Source: CAYGAW01 sp964492135 (lineage in GTDB: Bacteria > Chloroflexota > Anaerolineae > UBA7937 > B3-Chlor). Taken from it: a stretch of 6,046 bases of DNA. The notes under the pieces were generated by a model. It saw only the letters and a list, made by a program, of their open reading frames with translations, was not told where the DNA came from and did no database searches. The position numbers and the translations under genes were made by a program. The stretch lies in NCBI GenBank assembly GCA_964492135.1, contig CAZBJW010000259.1:1-6046 (forward strand). Reading direction: 5' to 3'. Shown in pieces: positions 1 to 5,977 of the stretch (position 1 is its first letter; the number at the start of each line of letters is the position of its first letter).

Positions 1-251
1 GGGTTGACCTGCCCACCCGTACCCCAGGAGACCAGAGTAACCTCGTCGCGCGGAGACCCGCCTAGCTCGAAAAGCTGCCCCTCTCTTAGCTCTTCCACCC
101 CAAATCCGCCACTGGAAAGGACTAGAGCGATCACCAAGATAAGTGCGAGATGAGAAGCGTGACGCGAGAGGATCAACTCATCGCTTCTGATCCAACGAAT
201 CAGTGAGGACAGGGCCCGTGGAATCTTGCCTTCAGCGGAAAGCTCAACCAT
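1..251 (-). CDS. Membrane-anchored or exported protein of unknown function, N-terminal part (runs off window)
   Basis: An ATG at 251 opens a frame that stays open for 83 codons to the window edge, so only the N-terminus is visible. Residues 1-33 are polar and fairly basic (R12, R19, R22, R30, H31). A hydrophobic stretch follows at about 34-46 (LALILVIALVL), which fits a signal anchor or single membrane segment with the remainder outside the cytoplasm. The residues after it (EELREGQLFELG, then VTLVSWGTGG) are soluble in character. The start lies 28 nt after the rho stop, with a weak AGG about 8 nt upstream, so read-through from rho is the likely source of expression. I do not recognise a domain. 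A cell-wall peptidase or LysM-type exported protein is possible from the anchor-plus-soluble layout, but nothing visible proves it. That it is coding is fairly likely; its function is unknown. Confidence 0.55.
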   Translation of the reverse strand, partial: MVELSAEGKIPRALSSLIRWIRSDELILSRHASHLALILVIALVLSSGGFGVEELREGQLFELGGSPRDEVTLVSWGTGGQVN

Positions 252-279
252 GGAGCTGGCCTGTGCAGTCCTCTTGCTC

Positions 280-1596
280 TTAGAGAAGCTCTCTGTTGAG
301 CGTCTGGATGAACTCCTTGTTGTTTTTCGTCTTCGCCATATAGGACAGTAACGGGCCTATGGCCTCGATTCCTCCTCCCATCTGGTCTATCATGCTCCGA
401 ACAATCCAGATCTTGCTCAGAACTTCTTCGTCCAGCAGCAATTCCTCGCGGCGGGTTCCCGAGCGCTCGATATCAAACGCCGGGAAGATTCGTCGCTCGG
501 CCAACCGCCTGTTGAGGTGCAACTCCATGTTGCCGGTGCCCTTGAATTCCTCGTAGATCATGTCATCCATGCGACTGCCCGTGTCTATGAGACAGGTGGC
601 AATGATGGTCAGACTGCCCCCTTCCTCAATATTGCGGGCAGCGCCGAAGAACCTCTTGGGCGGATACAGGGCTGCCGGATCGAGGCCACCAGAAAGCGTC
701 CGTCCACTGGGAGGCACGGTAAGGTTGTATGCTCTGGAAAGGCGGGTGATGCTGTCCAGCAGAATCACAACGTCGCGATCAACTTCTACCAAACGCTTAG
801 CCCGCGCCAGGCACATCTCGGCCACCTTCGCGTGATTCTGCACCGGGTCGTCGAAAGTAGAACTGTAGACCTCTGCTTCCACCGACCGATCCATGTCAGT
901 CACCTCCTCCGGCCTCTCCCCCACGAGGCAAACCATCAGGTGAAGGTCGTGGTAGTTGCTGGTCATCCCATTGGCGATCTGCTTCAAGACGGTGGTCTTC
1001 CCCGCTTTTGGGGGGGAGACGATCAACCCACGCTGGCCACGACCGATGGGAGCCAGAAGATTCATCATCCTGGTGGTCAGGATCTCGGAAGAAGTCTCCA
1101 AGTCGACGAGCTCGGTGGGAAAGATAGGGGTCAGATTCTCGAATATGGGTCGTTTTTTGGCTGCTTCAGGGTCCAGCCCATTTACGGCCTCCACCCGCAG
1201 CAGACCGTAGTACTTCTCCGAGTCCTTTGGAGGGCGCACCTGTCCTATGACGGTGTCGCCAGTCCGCAGCCCGAACCGGCGGATCTGTGATTGGGACACG
1301 TACACATCCTCGGGCCCAGGCAGAAGATGATCGGAGCGCAAGAAACCTATGCCTTCCTGAACAATCTCCAGGACTCCTCCGCCGAAGATGTGCCCCTGCT
1401 CTTCAGCTTTCGCTCTCAGGAGACGAAAGATCAGGTCCTGTTTTTTCAAACGACTAATGCCGGAGATGCCCTGCCCCGTCGCCAGCTCCCTCAGTTCATC
1501 GAGGGTCATCATCTCCAGTTCAACGATGTTCAGTTTCGCGGCACGCCTAGGCTCAGGCTCTGCCACCTTTGTGATAGCGTGATCGTTTTGGTTCAT
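280..1596 (-). CDS. rho: Transcription termination factor Rho
   Basis: Rho is a hexameric ATP-dependent RNA helicase that binds nascent RNA and releases RNA polymerase. With the ATG at 1596 the protein has 438 residues, the usual length (E. coli 419). This start was chosen because GGAGAGG lies 6 nt upstream; a GTG at 1632 in the same frame would add 12 residues but lacks a good SD. Visible parts are a Rho_N helical domain at about 22-63, a cold-shock-like primary RNA-binding domain at about 68-138, Walker A SPPKAGKT at 194-201, the catalytic-glutamate motif GERPEEVTDM at 226-235, Walker B ILLDS with D281, Q-loop SGRTLSGG at 297-304, R-loop PKRFFGAARN at 313-322 and the arginine-finger motif SGTRREE at 379-385. 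No insertion or break is seen. The residue matching E. coli D210 is glycine (G226) and that matching K283 is arginine. Rho has its own promoter at 1810-1838 and a long leader. Confidence 0.97.
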   Translation of the reverse strand: MNQNDHAITKVAEPEPRRAAKLNIVELEMMTLDELRELATGQGISGISRLKKQDLIFRLLRAKAEEQGHIFGGGVLEIVQEGIGFLRSDHLLPGPEDVYVSQSQIRRFGLRTGDTVIGQVRPPKDSEKYYGLLRVEAVNGLDPEAAKKRPIFENLTPIFPTELVDLETSSEILTTRMMNLLAPIGRGQRGLIVSPPKAGKTTVLKQIANGMTSNYHDLHLMVCLVGERPEEVTDMDRSVEAEVYSSTFDDPVQNHAKVAEMCLARAKRLVEVDRDVVILLDSITRLSRAYNLTVPPSGRTLSGGLDPAALYPPKRFFGAARNIEEGGSLTIIATCLIDTGSRMDDMIYEEFKGTGNMELHLNRRLAERRIFPAFDIERSGTRREELLLDEEVLSKIWIVRSMIDQMGGGIEAIGPLLSYMAKTKNNKEFIQTLNRELL

Positions 1597-1602
1597 GAGT
1601 TT

Positions 1603-1609
1603 CCTCTCC
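1603..1609 (-). promoter_or_regulatory. Ribosome binding site that fixes the rho start
   Basis: On the minus strand GGAGAGG sits 6 nt before the ATG at 1596. This decides the start: the alternative GTG at 1632 is preceded by GAGATGAT, with no comparable purine box at the right distance. The site can also pair with CTCCTCC at 1621-1627 (see the hairpin entry). Confidence 0.8.
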
Positions 1610-1627
1610 ATTCTTGGTTCGGAGGAG
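1603..1627 (-). promoter_or_regulatory. Possible SD-masking hairpin in the rho leader
   Basis: Minus-strand CTCCTCC (1627-1621) can pair with GGAGAGG (1609-1603) across an 11-nt loop. The four inner pairs are C-G, C-G, U-A and C-G; then come one C-A mismatch, a U-G wobble and an outer C-G. The 3' arm is the whole rho Shine-Dalgarno sequence. If it forms, it would limit rho translation. The stem is short and could be chance; no homologue alignment was available. Confidence 0.3.
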
Positions 1628-1791
1628 CGCACATCATCTCACTTCTAACCGCAAAGCATCTAGAAGTTCAACTGATATATGAATCCCAATGTCGATTCGT
1701 GGTGTCAGCTCGGCAAACGCCATATCAACACGGGATATAGAGACAAGAGGATTCGTCCATGGTGAACAAGGGGAGTCAAAAATCAATTGGC

Positions 1792-1861
1792 CGTGGCAAA
1801 ATCAACTATATTATAGCACAATTCTACAATCCCGTCAAGTCGACCCCCAACTCGTGGCAAA
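1792..1861. repeat. 9-bp direct repeat flanking the rho promoter
   Basis: The plus-strand sequence CGTGGCAAA occurs at 1792-1800 and again at 1853-1861, 61 bp apart. One copy lies just downstream of the predicted rho transcription start and one 15 bp upstream of the -35 box. This could be a pair of regulator sites around the promoter, but a 9-bp repeat is weak evidence by itself. Confidence 0.25.
1810..1838 (-). promoter_or_regulatory. Strong sigma-70-type promoter of rho
   Basis: On the minus strand TTGACG (1838-1833) and TATAAT (1815-1810) are separated by exactly 17 nt. A TG dinucleotide one base upstream of the -10 (TGCTATAAT) gives an extended -10 element. Eleven of twelve core positions match consensus. 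The predicted start of transcription is about 1801-1804. It reads only toward rho and makes rho largely independent of the upstream operon. Confidence 0.85.
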
Positions 1862-1896
1862 CATGGTTTACGCCTTGCGATCACCGCGGACAAGAC

Positions 1897-1914
1897 AGGA
1901 GCCTCCGGACTCCT
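1897..1914 (-). terminator. Hairpin, possible weak terminator of the GNAT operon
   Basis: Minus-strand AGGAGTC (1914-1908) pairs with GGCTCCT (1903-1897) around a CGGA loop: seven pairs including one G-U wobble. The bases that follow (GTCTTGT) are only moderately U-rich, so a standard intrinsic terminator is doubtful. Its position, about 200 nt after the GNAT stop and 60 nt before the rho promoter, fits an operon end or a 3'-end stabilising structure. Confidence 0.3.
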
Positions 1915-2014
1915 TGTACATATCCACCGGCCTATGTATGCCCGCCGGGATGCCCCACTCGCCGACTCAAGACCAGTGCCCGAACCATCCTCCTCTCGGT
2001 GGCGCCGCACCTCT

Positions 2015-2035
2015 ATCGGCAACCCGGGTTCCGAT
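2015..2035. repeat. Inverted repeat / hairpin in the intergenic region
   Basis: On the plus strand ATCGG and CCGAT flank the palindrome AACCCGGGTT, with one extra C on the left side. Either strand can form a stem of about eight pairs with a CCGG loop and a single bulge. No U-run follows on the minus strand, so I do not call it an intrinsic terminator. It may be a 3'-end structure or part of a protein-binding site. Confidence 0.4.
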
Positions 2036-2105
2036 GGCCCTTCTGACAGTTACGACCGCACTGTACACGTCCATGCGCTAGTGAAGCTTGGGCGGAGAGC
2101 CACGA

Positions 2106-2119
2106 CCTCTACCTAGAGG
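2106..2119 (-). repeat. Small hairpin at the GNAT stop codon
   Basis: Minus-strand CCTCT (2119-2115) and AGAGG (2110-2106) form a perfect 5-bp stem around an AGGT loop that includes the end of the TAG stop of the GNAT gene. No U-run follows. It is short and only of minor interest. Confidence 0.3.
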
Positions 2120-2643
2120 CCATGGGCAAAGAAGATGGCGATATCCTGGTTGCTGTAGTAGTGATCGTTGAAACCACAGAAAACGAAACCATGCTTGCGG
2201 CAGAAGCAGATGGCGGGGTAGTTCTTGGTCTGCGTCTCCAGCATCACGGCCCGTAGACCATGCTCTCGCGCCCATCGAAAGGCGGCTCGAAGCAACTGAG
2301 TGCCAATCCCCTGGCGGCGGTGCTGCTTGACCACCGCCATATCGTTGACCCATCCTGTGCTATGCCAAGATTGGACTGTCATATCCAAGTATCCTCGCAC
2401 CTCACCTTCCACCTCCGCCACGAGGAAACACTCGTCTCGCTGCCAATCCTGCACCAAGTAGTCGGTGTCGCGCGGCGGTTTCGCGCGCACCGAACGCGGC
2501 AACTTCACCGTCTGGAGACTGACCACCACCTCCTCATACGGCCGTTCGTCGGTCCGGATCTGCCACACGTAGTCTGTCACATACGAGGAGTCGATGAGAA
2601 CACAGGTATTGAGATCTTTCAGGTTTGCCCTGCGAACGCTCAT
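2113..2643 (-). CDS. GNAT-family N-acetyltransferase
   Basis: A cytoplasmic acetyltransferase that would move an acetyl group from acetyl-CoA to an amine; the substrate is unknown. The 176-residue protein is a complete single GNAT domain. The central strand at about 96-105 (GWVNDMAVV) leads into the acetyl-CoA pyrophosphate loop QHRRQGIGTQLL at 107-118, which carries the R/Q-x-x-G-x-G pattern. LETQTKNYPAICFCRKHGF at 135-153 is the usual C-terminal helix and strand. The LETQT-N-x-PA spacing resembles streptothricin-type acetyltransferases, but this is a resemblance from memory and not proof of antibiotic resistance. Its ATG at 2643 overlaps the DUF58 stop as ATGA and has only a weak SD (GAGAG), so translation is probably coupled to the gene before it. 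It is the last gene of the operon. The enzyme family is secure; the substrate is not. Confidence 0.9.
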   Translation of the reverse strand: MSVRRANLKDLNTCVLIDSSYVTDYVWQIRTDERPYEEVVVSLQTVKLPRSVRAKPPRDTDYLVQDWQRDECFLVAEVEGEVRGYLDMTVQSWHSTGWVNDMAVVKQHRRQGIGTQLLRAAFRWAREHGLRAVMLETQTKNYPAICFCRKHGFVFCGFNDHYYSNQDIAIFFAHGL

Positions 2644-3941
2644 CTCTCGAACTCGACCCTTTGGGCGAAGGATTCCTCCAGCGGCACGCCGTTTTTTACC
2701 AAATACGCCGGTATATTGCCGGCCGCCAAACTGGCCATTACTTCCAGCGAACTGGGCGCGTCACCAAACGTGCTGGCCTCAAGATGGATGATGACCACAT
2801 CCACACCCTTGCGTTTAAGGTCGCGTGTGGCATCCACCCACGAGGTAAACGGGGAAGGAGTGATGACTATGGCTGTCGAGCCTCCCCCTAGCTGATTACC
2901 CTCAGCGGCGATGAGCTCCCCCAGAGGAACTCGGCCCTCAGCCCTCACGACGGCCAATGACTCGAGGAATCTCACCAATTGACGGTCACCGCGATCCACT
3001 TGAACTATCTCGCGTCGCTGGCCGTAACTGATCATGCCTAACGCTCTCCTCTTAGCCAAGAGATGTTTGGCCACGGAGGCAGCTATGGTGACCGCATATT
3101 CCTCAGTGCTGGGGTGTATCTGCAACGTGGTCCGTTTGGAAGACGCCGTATCGACGGGCTCGAACAGTAACTCGTCCTCCCAGGCGCCTACTTGCACCTC
3201 CTCCTCCATATCCACAAATAGCCATATGTCAGCTAGCGGATCTAACTCGAAATCCTTGGAGATCAGGCGCCCCCTGCGAGCAGTGGATAGCCAGTGTATG
3301 CGGTTAAAGCTGTCGCCGGGCATGTAGTCCCTCACGCTGGAGACATTGGTGGTTATGTGTTGCGTTCGGCGCTGGAGGGCATCTCCACCCGAAAGCCGAC
3401 CGACCGGGGCCTTGAAATAGGGCACGTCCACCGTAGCTGGATAGACGACCAGTGTGGAAATCAGAGGCAGATCACGCTGCATCTTGAACAGGCCGAGGGG
3501 ATCGCCGCTGACCAGCGTGACTGGACCCAAGTCAAACTTTCCTCTCCGCTTGCACCTGGCGCGGACCATCCAACTCCGCTCCCGATGTGCAGCCAGCGAG
3601 CCAAGCACACGATCGGCCTGATAGCCGCGCAAACCCGAGTGGTCCTGCATTGCGACCCATAGTTTGGGGAGAGGCCCTTCATTCTCGATGAGAAACCTCT
3701 CGTGAATGACACCTCCCACCTGTGATCTGTTGGAGCGCAGCTCACGCGATGCACCCAACCATCGGATGTTGAGCCAGGCCCAGGCGAAGCATAGGATGAT
3801 CAAAGCCACCAGAACATAGACGGTTCGAACGAAAAGCTGGTGCCCAGTGACCAGGGTTGGCACGAGAACAAGAGCCAGCAAAACGAAGATTGCCCAATTT
3901 GCACGTACGCGCACCGTCCCCGCCTTTCGTGGGAACTTCAA
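2640..3941 (-). CDS. DUF58 domain membrane protein (MoxR partner)
   Basis: A 433-residue protein with two membrane segments at the N-terminus, about 15-33 (WAIFVLLALVLVPTLV) and 40-58 (TVYVLVALIILCFAWAW), then a cytoplasmic or surface domain. The DUF58 signature is clear at 204-231: RDYMPGDSFNRIHW, then STARRGRLISKDFEL. A von Willebrand A-like fold follows from about 237, but the metal-site strand reads VDMEEE (243-248), with D244, E246 and E248 where a normal MIDAS has D-x-S-x-S. DUF58 proteins are typically encoded beside MoxR ATPases and are thought to act with them in envelope or complex assembly. It starts with TTG at 3941, 5 nt after the moxR stop, with GGAG 11 nt upstream; no in-frame ATG is nearby. 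The stop overlaps the GNAT start. The family is confident, the exact role unknown. Confidence 0.92.
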   Translation of the reverse strand: MKFPRKAGTVRVRANWAIFVLLALVLVPTLVTGHQLFVRTVYVLVALIILCFAWAWLNIRWLGASRELRSNRSQVGGVIHERFLIENEGPLPKLWVAMQDHSGLRGYQADRVLGSLAAHRERSWMVRARCKRRGKFDLGPVTLVSGDPLGLFKMQRDLPLISTLVVYPATVDVPYFKAPVGRLSGGDALQRRTQHITTNVSSVRDYMPGDSFNRIHWLSTARRGRLISKDFELDPLADIWLFVDMEEEVQVGAWEDELLFEPVDTASSKRTTLQIHPSTEEYAVTIAASVAKHLLAKRRALGMISYGQRREIVQVDRGDRQLVRFLESLAVVRAEGRVPLGELIAAEGNQLGGGSTAIVITPSPFTSWVDATRDLKRKGVDVVIIHLEASTFGDAPSSLEVMASLAAGNIPAYLVKNGVPLEESFAQRVEFER

Positions 3942-3946
3942 TAGGT

Positions 3947-4903
3947 CTAGCGCTCCATCTGGACCGGAGCCCCTGGGACCTCCACAGTCTCAAGTATTTC
4001 TCTGATCACTCTGCGGGGATCGACTTCCTTGATTCTGGCCGAGGGATTGACTATGAGGCGATGTGCCAGAGTGACTGACGCCAAAGCTTTCACGTCATCG
4101 GGGATGGCATAGTCGCGCCCGAGGAGCGCAGATCGAGCCTGACAGGTCTTGAATAAGGCCAGTGAGCCGCGAGGGCTGGCACCCAGATAGACGTCTGCAT
4201 GACCCCGCGTGGCTCCCACCAGCCCCACGATGTACTCCTTGATAGCATCGTGGACATAGACCCCTTTGATCCGTTCCTGCATCTCCAGTAGTTCATCGTT
4301 GCCTACGACCTGGTCTATGGTCTCAATAGGGTGAACGAATTGCTGAGCCTCTAGGATGCGTATCTCGTCCGCCGGGCTAGGGTAACCAAGGCTGACGCGC
4401 ATCAGGAAACGGTCCAGCTGAGCCTCGGGCAGTGGAAACGTCCCCTCGTACTCGATCGGATTCTGGGTCGCCAGTACTAGGAAGGGCTCGGCCAACCGGT
4501 GAGTGACGCCATCAACGGTCACCTGATGCTCCTCCATAGCTTCCAGTAGCGCTGACTGGGTCTTCGGGGTGGCACGGTTGATCTCGTCGGTGAGTACTAT
4601 GTTGGCCATGACCGGCCCAGGGCGAAACTCAAATCGCCCACTGCTCTGATCATAGACGGAGACACCAGTGACGTCACTGGGCAGCATGTCAGGGGTGAAC
4701 TGAATGCGCTTGAACGTGCAACCGAGAGAGCGAGCTATCGACTTGGCCAGCATGGTCTTGCCCACACCCGGCACATCGTCAATGAGGGCATGCCCTTGGC
4801 AGAGGAGAGCTACGAGAGCGAGCTGTACCTCCTCGTGCTTTCCAATGATGACCTTTTCTACGTTGTCAATGATTCTCTGCGCAGTGGTCTGGACACTCTT
4901 CAT
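3947..4903 (-). CDS. MoxR-family AAA+ ATPase
   Basis: A chaperone-like AAA+ ATPase, active as a ring in the cytoplasm, that usually matures or activates partner proteins encoded next to it, here the DUF58 protein. With the ATG at 4903 it has 318 residues, normal for the family. Walker A is DDVPGVGKT (42-50), Walker B VLTDEINR (103-110), sensor 1 ATQNP (145-149), the arginine-containing LPEAQLDRF at 158-166 and the sensor-2 motif GASPRGS (241-247). All key residues are present, so it should hydrolyse ATP. The start was chosen because GGGAG lies 9 nt upstream and overlaps the stop of the cyclase gene; a GTG at 4939 would extend it by 12 residues into that gene and has no better signal. The gap to the gene before is 13 nt. 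Confidence 0.95.
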   Translation of the reverse strand: MKSVQTTAQRIIDNVEKVIIGKHEEVQLALVALLCQGHALIDDVPGVGKTMLAKSIARSLGCTFKRIQFTPDMLPSDVTGVSVYDQSSGRFEFRPGPVMANIVLTDEINRATPKTQSALLEAMEEHQVTVDGVTHRLAEPFLVLATQNPIEYEGTFPLPEAQLDRFLMRVSLGYPSPADEIRILEAQQFVHPIETIDQVVGNDELLEMQERIKGVYVHDAIKEYIVGLVGATRGHADVYLGASPRGSLALFKTCQARSALLGRDYAIPDDVKALASVTLAHRLIVNPSARIKEVDPRRVIREILETVEVPGAPVQMER

Positions 4904-4916
4904 GCGCTCGTACTCC

Positions 4917-5924
4917 CTAGGACCCGGCGGGACTGGCACGGTTCCCGCCCTGGATCTTGGCCTCGTATAGAGCCCGGTCAGCCTTCTCCATCAGTTCGAC
5001 CTTGTCCCCAGCATCAGTGGGGTAGCTGGCCACCCCTATGCTGATGGTCATTGTCCAATCCTCGAAAGCGAACTCCCTGTCATGCTTAGGCGCCGGTACC
5101 TCCACTATACGGATCAGACGCTTCGCTGTGGTAATAGCATCTGCCTTGCTGGCCTCCACTAAGATCACTGCGAACTCATCGCCACCGTATCGAGCCACAA
5201 GATCGCAGTTACGTACCGATCTCCTTAGCAACCAGGCTATGTCTCTCAGGATGTAATCGCCTGCCTGATGGCCGAAGTTATCGTTGATGACCTTCAAATG
5301 GTCCAAGTCTATCATGAGTAGCGAGAGCGGACGCCGAAACCTATCGGAACGCGAGATCTCAGCGGAAAGGAGGTCATCGAACGTACGACGATTGTAAACC
5401 TCGGTCAAGCCATCTATCTGAGACAGGCGCTTGTAGAAATCTCTCTCCCCGGCGGCCCGAAGGAGCCTCCGCTTCTCCAAGGCCTTTTCTACTATGAGCC
5501 TAATCCGATCTACGTTAAATGGCTTGCTGATGTAGTCATAGGCACCGAGTTTCATCACCTCTACGGCCGACTCTACGGAAGCGTATGCGGTGATGACCAT
5601 CACCTCACAAAACGGATCCAGCTCCTTCGCCCTCCTCAAGACCCCTATCCCGTCAACGCCGGGCATCTTCAGGTCGGTGATGACCAAGTCGAATGAATCT
5701 TGCTCCAGTCTGGCTATCGCATCCTGACCGCTAAACGATACCTCTACCTGATGCCCACTTCCGGACAGGAGCCTCTTGAGGAACCTGCAAACCACTTCCT
5801 CATCATCCACGATCAGGATTCTCGGCGAGGTGTCAGGGCCCTCCCCGGCAGTCACATCGCTGGCCCCTTCGCCTTCCTGCAGGTCCCTGGCGACTTCCTC
5901 CACGCTCTCTCTCGGCCCCATCAT
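4917..5924 (-). CDS. Response regulator with GGDEF output (diguanylate cyclase)
   Basis: A two-component response regulator that should make cyclic di-GMP from two GTP when phosphorylated; it resembles the REC-GGDEF (WspR-like) class. With the ATG at 5924 it has 335 residues. An acidic, low-complexity N-terminal tail (1-34) precedes a REC domain (about 35-150) with acid-pocket D40/D41, phospho-acceptor D84 (VITDLKMPG), T112 and K134 (ISKPF). A short helical linker leads to the GGDEF domain (about 168-328). It has the metal-binding DLDHLKVIND at 206-215, the active-site RYGGDEF at 245-251 and an intact inhibitory I-site RNCD at 238-241. It therefore looks catalytically active and product-inhibited. 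AGGA lies 8 nt before the ATG; a TTG at 5945 is an alternative start. No sensor kinase is in the window. It heads the operon with moxR, 13 nt downstream. Confidence 0.95.
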   Translation of the reverse strand: MMGPRESVEEVARDLQEGEGASDVTAGEGPDTSPRILIVDDEEVVCRFLKRLLSGSGHQVEVSFSGQDAIARLEQDSFDLVITDLKMPGVDGIGVLRRAKELDPFCEVMVITAYASVESAVEVMKLGAYDYISKPFNVDRIRLIVEKALEKRRLLRAAGERDFYKRLSQIDGLTEVYNRRTFDDLLSAEISRSDRFRRPLSLLMIDLDHLKVINDNFGHQAGDYILRDIAWLLRRSVRNCDLVARYGGDEFAVILVEASKADAITTAKRLIRIVEVPAPKHDREFAFEDWTMTISIGVASYPTDAGDKVELMEKADRALYEAKIQGGNRASPAGS

Positions 5925-5965
5925 TCCAGTTTTCCTATCGTGCAATCAACGTCTGGCTTGTGGGG

Positions 5966-5977
5966 GGTGTACACACC
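5966..5977. promoter_or_regulatory. Inverted repeat at the operon transcription start (candidate operator)
   Basis: GGTGT (5966-5970) and ACACC (5973-5977) form a 5-bp inverted repeat separated by 2 bp. It lies immediately downstream of the -10 box, across the predicted transcription start. That position would suit a repressor site, but the repeat is short and unproven. Confidence 0.3.

Larger units (their letters stand above)
1597..1803 (-). promoter_or_regulatory. Long 5' leader of rho (about 205 nt)
   Basis: From the predicted transcription start near 1803 to the rho ATG at 1596 there are roughly 205 untranslated bases. E. coli rho also has a long leader and is autoregulated by Rho-dependent attenuation in it; the same is inferred, not shown, here. 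Visible content is a U-run (UUUUUG) near 1780-1775, a small hairpin GAATC-8-GATTC around 1681-1700, the possible SD-masking stem at 1603-1627, and two back-to-back tiny ORFs without SD (ATG 1760 to TGA 1725, 11 codons; ATG 1723 to TGA 1634, 29 codons). I see no known riboswitch. Confidence 0.5.
1839..2112. other. Intergenic region between the GNAT gene and the rho promoter; no gene supported
   Basis: About 274 bp with no convincing coding region. Open frames cross it on both strands, but each also crosses the rho promoter or leader, lacks an SD and shows no recognisable protein features. The region is GC-rich and carries several hairpin-forming stretches (2106-2119, 2015-2035, 1897-1914). These suit a 3' untranslated or termination zone for the operon to the right. 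I looked for tRNA-like T-arm and anticodon-arm patterns and did not find a cloverleaf. Confidence 0.5.

Noticed and set aside
517..1290. Long plus-strand open frame (257 codons) opposite rho
   Set aside because: It lies wholly antisense to a rho gene with every motif intact, has no recognisable domain, and is explained by codon bias of the opposite strand.
1783..2022. Minus-strand open frame of 79 codons upstream of rho
   Set aside because: It spans the rho -35/-10 region, has no convincing SD or domain, and is rich in Arg/Gly/Pro as expected of GC-rich noncoding frames.
2001..2040. tRNA-like stretch containing GGTTCCGAT
   Set aside because: No acceptor stem, anticodon arm or D-arm can be built around it; the pairing is explained by the local inverted repeat at 2015-2035.
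1689..2081. Plus-strand open frame of 130 codons across the intergenic region
   Set aside because: It runs through the strong rho promoter and part of the leader, has no SD and its translation shows no protein-like features.
2260..2895. Plus-strand open frame of 211 codons opposite GNAT and the end of DUF58
   Set aside because: It is antisense to two motif-supported genes, spans their overlap, and resembles no family.
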